Shown here one piece after another: positions 42,923-52,048 of a stretch of DNA of 64,000 bases. A model generated the notes under the pieces. The model had not been told where the DNA came from. It made no database searches and was given only the letters and a program-made list of their open reading frames with translations. The stretch is from contig NZ_JAGJBY010000002.1 of NCBI RefSeq assembly GCF_020010905.1, forward strand, positions 3,782,001 to 3,846,000, given 5' to 3'. The position numbers and the translations under genes were made by a program. This DNA is from Streptomyces acidiscabies (GTDB lineage: Bacteria; Actinomycetota; Actinomycetes; Streptomycetales; Streptomycetaceae). The number at the start of each line of letters is the position of its first letter. The first letter of the stretch is position 1.

Positions 42923-43654
42923 GTGAACCTGTCAGACAGCCAGACAGGTGGTTCGGGGCCCCGTCGCGTGAGCGCGATGGAGGCGGTCCTCACCCACCTC
43001 CGCCGCGCCATCGAACGCGGCCAGTACGCCATTGGCGACAAGCTCCCCTCCGAGGCGGAGCTCTGCCGCACCCTGGAGGTGTCCAGGCCCGTGCTCCGCG
43101 AGGCCCTGCGCGCCCTCCAGACGATGGGCCTGACGGTCGCCAAGACCGGCAAGGGCACCTTCGTGGTCGCCAACACCGTCGAGGACCCCACCTTCGGCGA
43201 CTACGCGGCCAGCGACCTCCTCGAAGTGCGCCGCCACATCGAGATCCCGGTCGCCGGGTACGCCGCCCTGCGCCGCACCCCGGAGAACCTGGACCACCTC
43301 GCCCACCTCCTGGACCGGATGGAGCGGGAGACGGACACCACCGCGTGGGTCGCGATGGACACCCTCTTCCACCTGGCCGTCGCCGAAGCCGCCCAGAACC
43401 CGGTCTTCCGCCGGGTCATCGAGGAGATCCGCGACGCGCTCGCGCGCCAGTCGGCCTTCCTCAACGAACTGGGCGGACGCCGCGAGCAGTCCAACCGCGA
43501 GCACCGGGCCATCGTCGAGGCCCTCATGGACGGTTCCGAGCCCGACGCGGTGGAGGCCATGAGCCACCACCTCGACCGCGTCGAGACGTCCCTCACCGAC
43601 ATCGTGCGCACCCCGCGCGCGGAAACTCCCCTGGAAGGCGGACCCGAGGCGTGA
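42923..43654 (+). CDS. GntR/FadR-family transcriptional regulator
   Basis: This 243-residue protein has an N-terminal GntR winged helix (LPSEAELCRTLEVSRPVLREALRALQ, about 41-66) and a C-terminal FCD helical domain (HLAVAEAAQNPVFRRVIEEI). It heads an operon with an amino-acid permease, asparaginase and probably aspartase, so it likely senses asparagine, aspartate or a metabolite. The palindrome CTGTCAGACAG lies in its first codons, suggesting autorepression. The GTG is the likely start of a leaderless mRNA; GTG 42968 or ATG 42977 are alternatives. Confidence 0.88.
   Translation: MNLSDSQTGGSGPRRVSAMEAVLTHLRRAIERGQYAIGDKLPSEAELCRTLEVSRPVLREALRALQTMGLTVAKTGKGTFVVANTVEDPTFGDYAASDLLEVRRHIEIPVAGYAALRRTPENLDHLAHLLDRMERETDTTAWVAMDTLFHLAVAEAAQNPVFRRVIEEIRDALARQSAFLNELGGRREQSNREHRAIVEALMDGSEPDAVEAMSHHLDRVETSLTDIVRTPRAETPLEGGPEA
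42929..42939. promoter_or_regulatory. Candidate FadR-type operator
   Basis: CTGTCAGACAG is a perfect 11-bp palindrome just inside the transcript start. GACAGG follows at 42943 and CCTGTC occurs upstream in the spacer, so there is a cluster of half-sites. Position fits repression of its own operon. Confidence 0.5.
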
Positions 43655-45090
43655 GCGAACAGCACCTCAAAGACGAGACGCGCCCCTCGTCCCCGCACGT
43701 CGACGCCGGAGACGAGGGATACAGCAAGTCCCTCAAACACCGGCACGTCAACATGATCGCCATCGGCGGCGCCATCGGCACCGGCCTCTTCCTCGGCGCC
43801 GGCGGACGTCTCGCCGACGCCGGACCCTCCCTCTTCATCGCCTACGCCGTCTGCGGGATCTTCGCCTTCCTCGTCGTACGAGCCCTCGGCGAACTCGTCC
43901 TGTACCGGCCCTCCTCCGGCGCCTTCGTGTCGTACGCCCGCGAGTTCCTCGGCGAGAAGGGCGCCTACACGGCCGGCTGGATGTACTTCCTCAACTGGGC
44001 GACGACCGGCATCGCCGACATCACGGCGGTCGCCACCTACACGCACTACTGGGGCATGTTCTCCGACATCCCCCAATGGGTGCTCGCACTGATCGCCCTG
44101 GCCGTCGTGCTGACCGTCAACCTGATCTCCGTCAAGTTCTTCGGCGAGCTGGAGTTCTGGTTCGCGATCATCAAGGTCAGCGCACTGGTGGTCTTCATGC
44201 TGATCGGGATATTCCTGCTGGTCACCCAGCACCAGGTCGACGGCCACACCCCGGGACCCTCCCTGATCACCGACAACGGCGGCATCTTCCCCAACGGCCT
44301 GCTGCCCATGCTGCTGATCATCCAGGGCGTCGTCTTCGCCTACGCCTCCGTCGAACTCGTCGGTGTCGCGGCGGGCGAGACCGAGAACCCCGAGCAGATC
44401 ATGCCGAAGGCGATCAACTCGATCATGTGGCGCGTCGGCCTCTTCTACGTCGGCTCCGTCGTCCTGCTGTCGATGCTGCTGCCCTGGAACGTCTACAAGT
44501 CGGGCGAGTCCCCCTTCGTGACGGTCCTGTCCAACATCGGCATCCCGGCCGCCGGCGGCGTCATGAACCTCGTCGTCCTCACCGCCGCCATGTCCTCCCT
44601 GAACTCCGGCCTCTACTCCACCGGACGCATCCTGCGCTCCATGGCCGTCAACGGCTCCGCCCCCGCCTTCACGGGCAAGATGAGCCGCACCCAGGTCCCC
44701 TACGGCGGCATCCTGCTCACCAGCGGCGTCTGCGTCCTCGGCGTCGGCCTCAACTTCGTCGTCCCCGCCGACGCCTTCGAGATCGTCCTCAACTTCGCGG
44801 CGATCGGCATCCTCGCCACCTGGGGCATGATCATGGTCTGCCACCTGATGTTCTGGCAGAAGACCCAGAAGGGCGAGCTGACCCGCCCGAGCTACCGTCT
44901 GCCGGGCTCCCCCTGGACCGAACTCGTGACGCTGGCGTTCCTCGCCTCCGTCCTGGTCCTCATGTACGCCGACGGCGGCGCCGGACGCACCACCGTGCTG
45001 TGCCTGCCGCTGATCGTCGGAGCGCTCGTCGCCGGCTGGTACGCCATCCGGGGGCGCATCGCGCGCATCTCCGCCAAAACCGACGCGTGA
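43651..45090 (+). CDS. Amino-acid permease (APC family, AnsP-like)
   Basis: This 479-residue protein has about twelve membrane helices and begins with the AAT-family motif KHRHVNMIAIGGAIGTGLFL. It imports amino acids with protons. The asparaginase and aspartase genes downstream make asparagine the best guess. The GTG at 43651 overlaps the regulator stop as GTGA, so expression is coupled to the regulator. Confidence 0.92.
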   Translation: MSEQHLKDETRPSSPHVDAGDEGYSKSLKHRHVNMIAIGGAIGTGLFLGAGGRLADAGPSLFIAYAVCGIFAFLVVRALGELVLYRPSSGAFVSYAREFLGEKGAYTAGWMYFLNWATTGIADITAVATYTHYWGMFSDIPQWVLALIALAVVLTVNLISVKFFGELEFWFAIIKVSALVVFMLIGIFLLVTQHQVDGHTPGPSLITDNGGIFPNGLLPMLLIIQGVVFAYASVELVGVAAGETENPEQIMPKAINSIMWRVGLFYVGSVVLLSMLLPWNVYKSGESPFVTVLSNIGIPAAGGVMNLVVLTAAMSSLNSGLYSTGRILRSMAVNGSAPAFTGKMSRTQVPYGGILLTSGVCVLGVGLNFVVPADAFEIVLNFAAIGILATWGMIMVCHLMFWQKTQKGELTRPSYRLPGSPWTELVTLAFLASVLVLMYADGGAGRTTVLCLPLIVGALVAGWYAIRGRIARISAKTDA

Positions 45091-45127
45091 CCCCTGCGCC
45101 GGACCACGACAACCCGCAGGCAGAGTG

Positions 45128-46144
45128 ATGTTCAGCAGCACCCCCACCGACGCCCCCCTCGTCCGTGAACCCCTCCACGCCCCCGTCGCCCACCTGGTGC
45201 GCGGCGGGGTCACCGAGGGCGTCCACTACGGCTCCGTCGTCGTCCTCGGCGCGGGCGGCGAGGTCACCCTCCAACTCGGCGACATCGAGGCCGCCTTCTA
45301 CCCCCGCTCCGCCCTCAAGCCCGTCCAGGCCGTCGCCATGGTCCGCGCCGGGCTCCCCCTGGACGGCGGACTCCTCTCCCTCGCCGCAGCCAGCCACTCC
45401 GGCGAGGAACGCCACCTCGCCGGAACCCGGCGGATCCTGGAGGAGGCCGGAGTCACCGAGGACGACCTGCGCAACGTCGAGGACCTGCCGTACGGCGCCG
45501 CCCAGCGCGACCAGTGGATCCGCGAGGGGCGGGGGCCGTCGCGGCTCGCGCACAACTGCTCCGGGAAGCACGCGGCGATGCTCTACACCTGCAAGCTCAA
45601 CGGCTGGTCCCTGGAGGGCTACCTCGACCCCGGCCACCCCCTCCAGCAGGCCATCGCCGAGATCGTCGAGGACCTCACCGGGCAGCGGATCGCCCAGGTC
45701 ACCGTCGACGGGTGCGGAGCGCCCCTGTTCTCCGTCTCCCTGCACGGCCTCGCCCGCGCCGCCGCCCGCATCACCACGGCCGTCCCGGGCACCCCCGAGG
45801 CCAAGGTCGCCGCCGCCATGCGGGACTTCCCCGAGATGGCCTCCGGCACCGACCGCGACGTCGCCGCCCTCATGCGCGCCGTCCCCGGACTGCTCGCCAA
45901 GGACGGCTTCGAGGGCGTCGAGGTCGCCGCCCTGCCCGACGGGCGCGCCGTCGCCGTCAAGATCTCCGACGGCGCCAACCGCGCGCGCGTACCGGTCACC
46001 GCCGCCGCCCTCGCGCGCGCGGGCGTCGACCCGGCCCGCCTCACCGCGTTCGCGGGCGAGCCGCTCCTCGGCGGCGGCGAACCCGTCGGCGAGATCCGCG
46101 CGGTGCGCGCGCTGGACCCCGTCGCCTTCCCCGCCTGCGCGTAG
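45128..46144 (+). CDS. Asparaginase (Rhizobium etli type)
   Basis: This 338-residue protein has the family segments FYPRSALKPVQAVA, AAASHSGEERH, HNCSGKHAAML and VTVDGCGAPLFS, which include the serine, lysine and cysteine residues of R. etli type II asparaginase. It splits asparagine into aspartate and ammonia, probably in the cytoplasm since no signal is present. An alternative GTG start lies one codon upstream. The aspartate made can feed the aspartase encoded next. Confidence 0.9.
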   Translation: MFSSTPTDAPLVREPLHAPVAHLVRGGVTEGVHYGSVVVLGAGGEVTLQLGDIEAAFYPRSALKPVQAVAMVRAGLPLDGGLLSLAAASHSGEERHLAGTRRILEEAGVTEDDLRNVEDLPYGAAQRDQWIREGRGPSRLAHNCSGKHAAMLYTCKLNGWSLEGYLDPGHPLQQAIAEIVEDLTGQRIAQVTVDGCGAPLFSVSLHGLARAAARITTAVPGTPEAKVAAAMRDFPEMASGTDRDVAALMRAVPGLLAKDGFEGVEVAALPDGRAVAVKISDGANRARVPVTAAALARAGVDPARLTAFAGEPLLGGGEPVGEIRAVRALDPVAFPACA

Positions 46145-46155
46145 GCGCCCCACCG

Positions 46156-46192
46156 GACGCCGCGCCCGCCTGTGCGGGGCGCGCGCGGCGTC
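46156..46192 (+). promoter_or_regulatory. First of two tandem hairpins before aspartase
   Basis: GACGCCGCGC (46156-46165) pairs perfectly with GCGCGGCGTC (46183-46192). It ends one base before an even stronger hairpin. Together they could attenuate transcription or protect mRNA ends between asparaginase and aspartase. Confidence 0.55.
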
Positions 46193-46193
46193 G

Positions 46194-46233
46194 GGACAGG
46201 GGTACGGCGAGTGTGCGCGCCGTACCCCTGTCC
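46194..46233 (+). terminator. Second tandem hairpin, 16-bp perfect stem
   Basis: GGACAGGGGTACGGCG (46194-46209) pairs perfectly with CGCCGTACCCCTGTCC (46218-46233), with an 8-nt loop. It lies 45 nt before the aspartase start and has no T tract, so it is either a terminator with a separate aspartase promoter, or a processing/stability element. Confidence 0.6.
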
Positions 46234-46278
46234 AGCTCCTCCACACCCTCACCCACCCGAAAGAGGACACCCCTCACC

Positions 46279-47688
46279 ATGACCGCCGTCACCCGCAGCG
46301 AGCACGACCTCCTCGGCTTCCGTGACATCCCCGCCGACGCCTACTGGGGCGTCCACACCCTGCGCGCCACCGAGAACTTCCCCATCACCGGTACGGCCAT
46401 CTCCGCCTACCCGCACCTCATCGACGCCCTCGCCGCCGTCAAGGAGGCCGCCGCCCTCGCCAACGAGGAACTCGGGCTGCTCACGCCCGACAAGGCCGCC
46501 GCGATCGTCGCCGCGTGCCGGGAGATCCGCGCGGGCAAGCTGCACGAGCAGTTCGTCGTCGACGTCGTCCAGGGGGGTGCCGGGACCTCCACGAACATGA
46601 ACGCCAACGAGGTCATCGCCAACCGGGCGCTCGAACTGCTGGGGCACGCCAAGGGGGAGTACCAGTTCCTGCACCCCAACGAGGACGTCAACCTCGGCCA
46701 GTCCACCAATGACGTCTACCCGACCGCCGTCAAGGTGGCGACGGTCTTCGCGGTACATGGACTGCTCAAGGCGATGGCTGTACTCCAGGACGCGTTCGGC
46801 CGCAAAGCCGTCGAGTTCCGTGACGTGCTCAAGATGGGCCGTACACAGTTGCAGGACGCGGTTCCCATGACGCTCGGTCAAGAGTTCTCCGCTTATGCCG
46901 TCATGATTGACGAGGACCGCAGCCGTCTTGACGAGGCCGTCGAGTTGATCCATGAAATCAACCTGGGCGCCACGGCCATCGGCACCGGTCTCAACGCCCC
47001 CGCCGGGTACGCCGAGGCCGCCCGCCGCCACCTCGCCGACATCACCGGCCTCCCGCTCGTCACCGCCGCCAACCTCGTCGAGGCCACCCAGGACTGCGGC
47101 GCGTTCGTCCAGATGTCCGGCGTCCTCAAGCGGATCGCCGTCAAGCTCTCCAAGAGCTGCAACGACCTGCGCCTGCTCTCCTCCGGCCCGCGCGCGGGGC
47201 TCGGCGAGATCAACCTGCCGCCCGTCCAGGCCGGTTCGTCGATCATGCCGGGGAAGGTCAACCCGGTCATCCCCGAGGTCGTCAACCAGGTCGCCTTCGA
47301 GGTCATCGGCAACGACGTCACCATCACCATGGCGGCCGAGGCGGGACAGCTCCAGCTGAACGCGTTCGAGCCGATCATCCTGCACTCCCTCTCCGAGTCG
47401 ATCACCCACCTCCGCGCGGCCTGCCTCACCCTCGCCGAACGCTGCGTGGACGGCATCACCGCGAACACCGAACGCCTGCGCGCGAACGTCGAGAACTCCA
47501 TCGGCCTCGTCACCGCGCTCAACCCGCACATCGGCTACGAGGCGGCCACCGACATCGCCAAGGAGGCGCTGGAGACCGGCCGGGGCGTCGCCGAACTCGT
47601 CCTGGAGAAGGGCCTGTTGCCGGCGGAGTCCCTCGCCGCGCTGCTGCGTCCCGAGGTGGTCGCGGGGAGCGGATCGCCGCTCGCGTAA
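46279..47688 (+). CDS. aspA: Aspartate ammonia-lyase
   Basis: This 469-residue enzyme of the aspartase/fumarase family has GAGTSTNMNANEVIANRALE near 100-120 and the signature GSSIMPGKVNP at 319-329. It converts aspartate to fumarate and ammonia. Class II fumarase is the main alternative, but the asparaginase and permease genes next to it favour aspartase. The start at 46279 follows GAGGACAC. It probably completes an asparagine-to-fumarate route. Confidence 0.9.
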   Translation: MTAVTRSEHDLLGFRDIPADAYWGVHTLRATENFPITGTAISAYPHLIDALAAVKEAAALANEELGLLTPDKAAAIVAACREIRAGKLHEQFVVDVVQGGAGTSTNMNANEVIANRALELLGHAKGEYQFLHPNEDVNLGQSTNDVYPTAVKVATVFAVHGLLKAMAVLQDAFGRKAVEFRDVLKMGRTQLQDAVPMTLGQEFSAYAVMIDEDRSRLDEAVELIHEINLGATAIGTGLNAPAGYAEAARRHLADITGLPLVTAANLVEATQDCGAFVQMSGVLKRIAVKLSKSCNDLRLLSSGPRAGLGEINLPPVQAGSSIMPGKVNPVIPEVVNQVAFEVIGNDVTITMAAEAGQLQLNAFEPIILHSLSESITHLRAACLTLAERCVDGITANTERLRANVENSIGLVTALNPHIGYEAATDIAKEALETGRGVAELVLEKGLLPAESLAALLRPEVVAGSGSPLA

Positions 47689-47693
47689 CCGTG

Positions 47694-47717
47694 GGGGGTG
47701 GTACTGGTGCCACCCCC
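47694..47717 (+). terminator. Terminator after aspartase
   Basis: GGGGGTGG (47694-47701) pairs perfectly with CCACCCCC (47710-47717), 6 nt after the aspartase stop. Confidence 0.75.
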
Positions 47718-47810
47718 AAGACGGGTATCAGCGTGATCGATTCAGCAGGGTGCCGGACCTGAACATCGACTCAGACGCCGCGCGGCCTCGCGCGGCAGTG
47801 AGGGGATTCG

Positions 47811-49403
47811 ATGTCCAGGTTCTCGGTGTTTTCGGCGGTCTCGGTGTTCTCGACAGTCACGCCGTCAGCGTCCGGTGTCCGCAGGGGAGCCGCTGTCTCC
47901 GGAGCGGTGGCCGCGGCCATGGCGCTGGCGGCAACGGGCCTGACCACGGCGCACGCCGCCGCCCAGCCCGCCTCGACGGCCGCCCCACAGGCGCCGATCC
48001 CGCCCCGCTACACCACCCAGCGCCTCGACTGGCAGCCCTGCCCCAGCACCCCGGCCCTGGAGTGCGCCCCGATGACCGTCCCCCGCGACTGGCACCACCC
48101 GGGCACCGGCGCCGACCTCACCGTCCAGGTGTCCCGCCACCGAGCACCCGACCCCGCGCAGCGGCGCGGAGTACTGGTCATGGCCGCAGGCGGACCCGGC
48201 GCGTCAGGACTGAACCGCCCCGCCGGGTTCGTGAAGGCGTCACCGGCGGTCGGCGCCGCGTACGACGTCGTCGGCTTCGACCAGCGCGGCGTCGGCAGCA
48301 GCACGCACGCCACCTGCCAGACGGACGCCGAGTTCCAGGACTTCTACGCCGGCGACTTCCGCGACCGCACGCCCGCCGCCCTCCAGGGCGTGATCAACCG
48401 TTCCCGTCAGTTCGTCCACAGTTGTCTTGATCGCAGCGGTGATCTCGTCAAGTACTTGACCACCGATCAAGCTGTCCACGACATCGACCTGCTGCGCACC
48501 CTGCTCGGCGTACAGAAGATCTCGTACTACGGCCCCTCGTACGCCACCTGGCTGGGCGCGTACTACGCGACCGAGTACCCGCAGCACGTCGAACGCGCCG
48601 TCCTGGACAGCAACCTGGCTTTCGACGGGACCTGGGAGCAGGCCGAGCTGGGGCAGCCGATGAGCTTCCAGCGCCGCTTCGAGCAGGACTTCCTGCCCTG
48701 GCTCGCGCAGCACGACGCGGTCTACCACTACGGGCGTACGGCGGCCGAGGCGAAGGCCACCTGGGAGGCGCGTCGGGCCGTGCTGCACGACCGTCCGCTG
48801 ACCGCCGGCACGGTCACGGTCGGGCCCAACCAGCTCGACAACGCCACGATCCAGGGCATGTACAACACGGGCCTGTGGCCGTCCCTGGCGTCCGTGCTGG
48901 CCTCCCTGGAGCACTGGGACACGGCGACGGCGGCCGAGCGGCAGACGGCCGGGAGCGCCTTCGCGAACTACCTCTCGCCCGGCTTCACCGCCACCTACTT
49001 CCCGGTCACCTGCAACGACACGCCGTGGAACCGCGACCTCGGCCACTGGCTGCGGCAGAGCGCGGCGGACACCCGGAAGCACCCCCTGGTGGGCGCGCGG
49101 GAACTCGCGTTCGCGGCGGTCTGCGCGTTCTGGCCGGAGTCGGACGCCCCGCACGTCAAGGTCACCGGCGAGGGCCTGCCGCCGACCCTGATGCTCAACT
49201 CCGTGCACGACCCGGCGACGTACTACGAAGGCGCGCTGCGGGCGCACCGCGCGCTGAAGGGCTCGCGGCTGGTCACGGTCACCGGCGCCGGTGACCACGG
49301 CCAGTACCGGAACGGCAACGCGTGCGTGGACGCGGTCGTCGACGCCTACCTGCTCGACGGGAAGGTCCCGGAGCACGACATGACCTGCGCCGCCGGCTCC
49401 TAA
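47811..49403 (+). CDS. Secreted alpha/beta-hydrolase (tripeptidyl aminopeptidase/SlpD-E type)
   Basis: This 530-residue protein has an N-terminal signal region with a twin-arginine-free hydrophobic core (about 25-50) ending near AHAAAQ, then a peptidase family S33 fold. The nucleophile is S243 in GPSYA, the acid lies in LNSVHDPATYYEG and the histidine in GAGDHGQY. Streptomyces TAP-like enzymes remove tripeptides from secreted proteins. The final glycine of the elbow is alanine here. Its stop overlaps by 4 nt the stop of the convergent lipoprotein gene. Confidence 0.88.
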   Translation: MSRFSVFSAVSVFSTVTPSASGVRRGAAVSGAVAAAMALAATGLTTAHAAAQPASTAAPQAPIPPRYTTQRLDWQPCPSTPALECAPMTVPRDWHHPGTGADLTVQVSRHRAPDPAQRRGVLVMAAGGPGASGLNRPAGFVKASPAVGAAYDVVGFDQRGVGSSTHATCQTDAEFQDFYAGDFRDRTPAALQGVINRSRQFVHSCLDRSGDLVKYLTTDQAVHDIDLLRTLLGVQKISYYGPSYATWLGAYYATEYPQHVERAVLDSNLAFDGTWEQAELGQPMSFQRRFEQDFLPWLAQHDAVYHYGRTAAEAKATWEARRAVLHDRPLTAGTVTVGPNQLDNATIQGMYNTGLWPSLASVLASLEHWDTATAAERQTAGSAFANYLSPGFTATYFPVTCNDTPWNRDLGHWLRQSAADTRKHPLVGARELAFAAVCAFWPESDAPHVKVTGEGLPPTLMLNSVHDPATYYEGALRAHRALKGSRLVTVTGAGDHGQYRNGNACVDAVVDAYLLDGKVPEHDMTCAAGS

Positions 49404-50482
49404 CGCGCCGTCACCGTCAGGTACACCGTCTTCTTCACCCGGCCGTGATGCGCGACGACCGTCACGGGGTAGCGGCCGGGCGTGAGGCCGGGCCGGACGG
49501 TGGCGGTGCCGAGGAAGCGCGGGTCGTCCCCGTCGGCGCCCTTGCTGTCGTCGTGCCGCAGGCGGACCGTCCCGGTGAACGCCGGGGACGTGGCGGTCAG
49601 CCGAGTCTCCTCGCCCGGGTCCGGGTACACGTCGTGCCACATGACGGCGACCTGTCCTCCGGCGACGGCCCGGAACGTGCTGTGGGCGCCGCCGGAGTAG
49701 CCCGCGTCCGGGTCGAAGAACTCGGGGCCGGACGGCTTCCCCCGGTAGTCGCGGTCACCCGGCCGGGACGCGCGGACCGTCAGCCGCTTCTCGGCGATAC
49801 GGCGGCCGTCCGCGCCGTACAGGGCGAAGGTGTACGTGCCGTCCGCCAGACGGGTCCTGAGCTCCGGGCGCGCCGAGAACGCGCGCGGGTTGTAGAAGTC
49901 GGTGCCGTCGTCGTGGACCAGACGCACGGGCGCGGGGAGGGCGGCGGACCGCACGGTGAAGCCGGTGCCCCGCTCGCCCGGGTACAGGTCGTCGAAGCCC
50001 AGCCACACGGGCTCGCCGGGACGGGTCGCCTCCTGGGACGCGGAGAGGGTGAACGAGGGCCGCTGGGAGGCGACGACCTTGACCGTGTCGTGGGCCACGT
50101 CACGGCCGTGGACCGCGACCGTCAGGGGGTACGAGCCGGGCTTGTCCGTCATCCTGAGGGTCCCCACGGCCCAGAAGTGGTCGTCCTCCCAGCTCAGGCG
50201 CACCGGCCCGGTCAACGCGGCCGACCGCGCGATGACCGCATCGCCGCCCCGCGCGCGGGTGACGCCGTAGAGCATCATGTGGACGCGCTCCCCGGGGCGG
50301 GCGTCGGTCTGGCCGTTGAGGATCAGCGAGGGCGCGGGGGACGGCGAGGGCGCGGGAGGCGTGGGCTTGGCCGCCGTACGCGAGGGCGGGGCAGCCTTCG
50401 GCGTCGCGCTGCCGCCCGTGCCGGCGCACCCGCACAGGACGAGGCCGGCAGCCGCTGCGGCCACGGTCCTGGACCACTTCAT
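49400..50482 (-). CDS. Lipoprotein with three Ig-like repeats, function unknown
   Basis: This 360-residue protein has a signal peptide with a lipobox-like LCGC, a proline/serine-rich linker (about 28-52), then three related units of about 95 residues. Each unit carries a TGPVRL/PAPVRL/TGTVRL segment and a (D/G)xY(P/T)(L/F/V)TV ending. The units look like tandem beta-sandwich domains. It should be anchored outside the membrane, perhaps binding wall or matrix components. I recognise no characterised homologue. Confidence 0.8.
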   Translation of the reverse strand: MKWSRTVAAAAAGLVLCGCAGTGGSATPKAAPPSRTAAKPTPPAPSPSPAPSLILNGQTDARPGERVHMMLYGVTRARGGDAVIARSAALTGPVRLSWEDDHFWAVGTLRMTDKPGSYPLTVAVHGRDVAHDTVKVVASQRPSFTLSASQEATRPGEPVWLGFDDLYPGERGTGFTVRSAALPAPVRLVHDDGTDFYNPRAFSARPELRTRLADGTYTFALYGADGRRIAEKRLTVRASRPGDRDYRGKPSGPEFFDPDAGYSGGAHSTFRAVAGGQVAVMWHDVYPDPGEETRLTATSPAFTGTVRLRHDDSKGADGDDPRFLGTATVRPGLTPGRYPVTVVAHHGRVKKTVYLTVTAR

Positions 50483-50593
50483 CGTTCCCCCAATAGGTCG
50501 GTCACAGGGGAAGACGGAGAAACCGCGCCATCGGTCACAGCCCGCCGGAAATCCGGTTGAGGACCCCCGCCGCCCTCAGGGAGAATCGCACGC

Positions 50594-51913
50594 ATGTTCT
50601 CCCGCAAGCCGCGCCGCCCCACGTCCCCCGACACCCTGAAGGCATGGGAATGCCTGGACCAGGGCGACGTCCCCGGCGCCCTGAGGCTCCTGCGGGCCGC
50701 CGCCGACAACGCACCGCTCGCCGAGGTCGCCCTGGTCGCAGGGCGGGCGGCCGAAAAGGCCGGGTTCGACGACCTGCGCGAGGCCGCGAAAGCGGTCGTC
50801 GCCGGTCCCGGACAGCCGCGCGCGCTCTACGACTTCGGGTACGTGTGCATCGAGCGCGGCGTCGCCGACCTGGCGATCCCCGCGCTGCGCGAGGCGCTGC
50901 GGCTGGCACCCGGCGCGAAGCCCCTGCTGCGCGAACTGGTCGCCGCCTACGAGGACCGCTCGCGCCACCGCGAGGCGGCCGACGTCCTGCTCGCGCACGA
51001 GACGGAACTGGACGACTGGCCCGACCGCTACCTCCTCGTGTTCAACGCCGTCCTCGCGGGCGACCTGCCCCTGGCCCGGCGTCAGCACGCGCTCCTCGGC
51101 GACCCCGAGGACGACATGTGGACCTCCGCGCAGGCCCGCCAGCGCAGGGTCCTGAAGCGCGCCGACGCCGCCGGGACGGTGAGCCCGCTGGACCGCGCCG
51201 ACCTGCGCGGCTGGCAGTACGTGATGGGCGGGACCGTCCTCGGCACGCTCTCGCCGTACGGCTACGACGCGGGCATGAGCGGGCGCTACGCCTGGCTCCA
51301 GGACACGTACGACCAGTGCCTGCGCGGCCTGCTGCGGCTCCGGGCGGCGCTGGAGGCGGCCCAGGTGCGCCCGGCGTCCGTGTCGCTGCTCCCGGACCGG
51401 TCGAGCCGCGTCCTCGGGCTCGCGGCGGCGCAGGTGCTGGGGCTGCCCGCGGTGCCGTTCGAGGCGGGGCGCGAGGACACCGTCGTGATCGCGTACGACC
51501 TCAACGAGACCGCCGAGGCCGAGCAGGGCCCCGAGATCCTGGGCGAGCTGTTCGGCCGGACGCCGGGACAGGTCCTCCACGAGCACGCGAGCTGCTGGAC
51601 CGACCCGCCCGCCGTCACCCCGGACAGCGTGACCCTGCTGCACCAGTCGGTCGTCGCGCCCTGGGGCGACGCCCTGCGCGTGGGCGAGGACGGCGAGGTC
51701 GAGCGCGGCGGCCCCGACCCGCGCGCGGAGACCGAACTCGCTGCGGAGATCGTCGCGGCCGACCCCACGCCCGACGAGGGCGACGGCGCGACCCCGGACG
51801 ACCCGCAGGAGCGGCTCACGGAGTTCGTGGCGGCCGTACGCGGGACCTGGCTCACCGGCGACCGCGCGCGGGTACGGAGCACGGGCCCCGTACCGAGCAC
51901 CCGGTTCGCCTGA
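50594..51913 (+). CDS. TPR-like helical protein, function unknown
   Basis: This 439-residue soluble protein has an N-terminal tetratricopeptide-like region (about 15-175, with DVPGALRLLRAAADNAPLAEVALVAGRAAE in two parts and GVADLAIPALREALRLAPG). A less clear C-terminal domain (about 195-400) has YVMGGTVLGTLSPYGYDAGMSGRYAWL in two parts and an acidic tail. The ATG at 50594 follows AGGGAGAA. It stands alone between divergent and unrelated genes. A scaffold or regulatory role is possible, with no direct evidence. Confidence 0.75.
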   Translation: MFSRKPRRPTSPDTLKAWECLDQGDVPGALRLLRAAADNAPLAEVALVAGRAAEKAGFDDLREAAKAVVAGPGQPRALYDFGYVCIERGVADLAIPALREALRLAPGAKPLLRELVAAYEDRSRHREAADVLLAHETELDDWPDRYLLVFNAVLAGDLPLARRQHALLGDPEDDMWTSAQARQRRVLKRADAAGTVSPLDRADLRGWQYVMGGTVLGTLSPYGYDAGMSGRYAWLQDTYDQCLRGLLRLRAALEAAQVRPASVSLLPDRSSRVLGLAAAQVLGLPAVPFEAGREDTVVIAYDLNETAEAEQGPEILGELFGRTPGQVLHEHASCWTDPPAVTPDSVTLLHQSVVAPWGDALRVGEDGEVERGGPDPRAETELAAEIVAADPTPDEGDGATPDDPQERLTEFVAAVRGTWLTGDRARVRSTGPVPSTRFA

Positions 51914-52048
51914 CTCCCACCAACCCGGGGTGAACTCCCGGCTCCCGTACGGCTCTGCGCGCCGCGATCACGCTCCGGTCATGCACAGACCACCGCCCCG
52001 AAGGCGGAACGTCGCTTACAGGCCACCCGGCGTCGCCACGCTGGCAGA

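Noticed and set aside
44076..45128. Plus-strand frame inside the amino-acid permease gene
   Set aside because: It is the arginine-rich shadow of a gene with clear membrane helices and transporter motifs.
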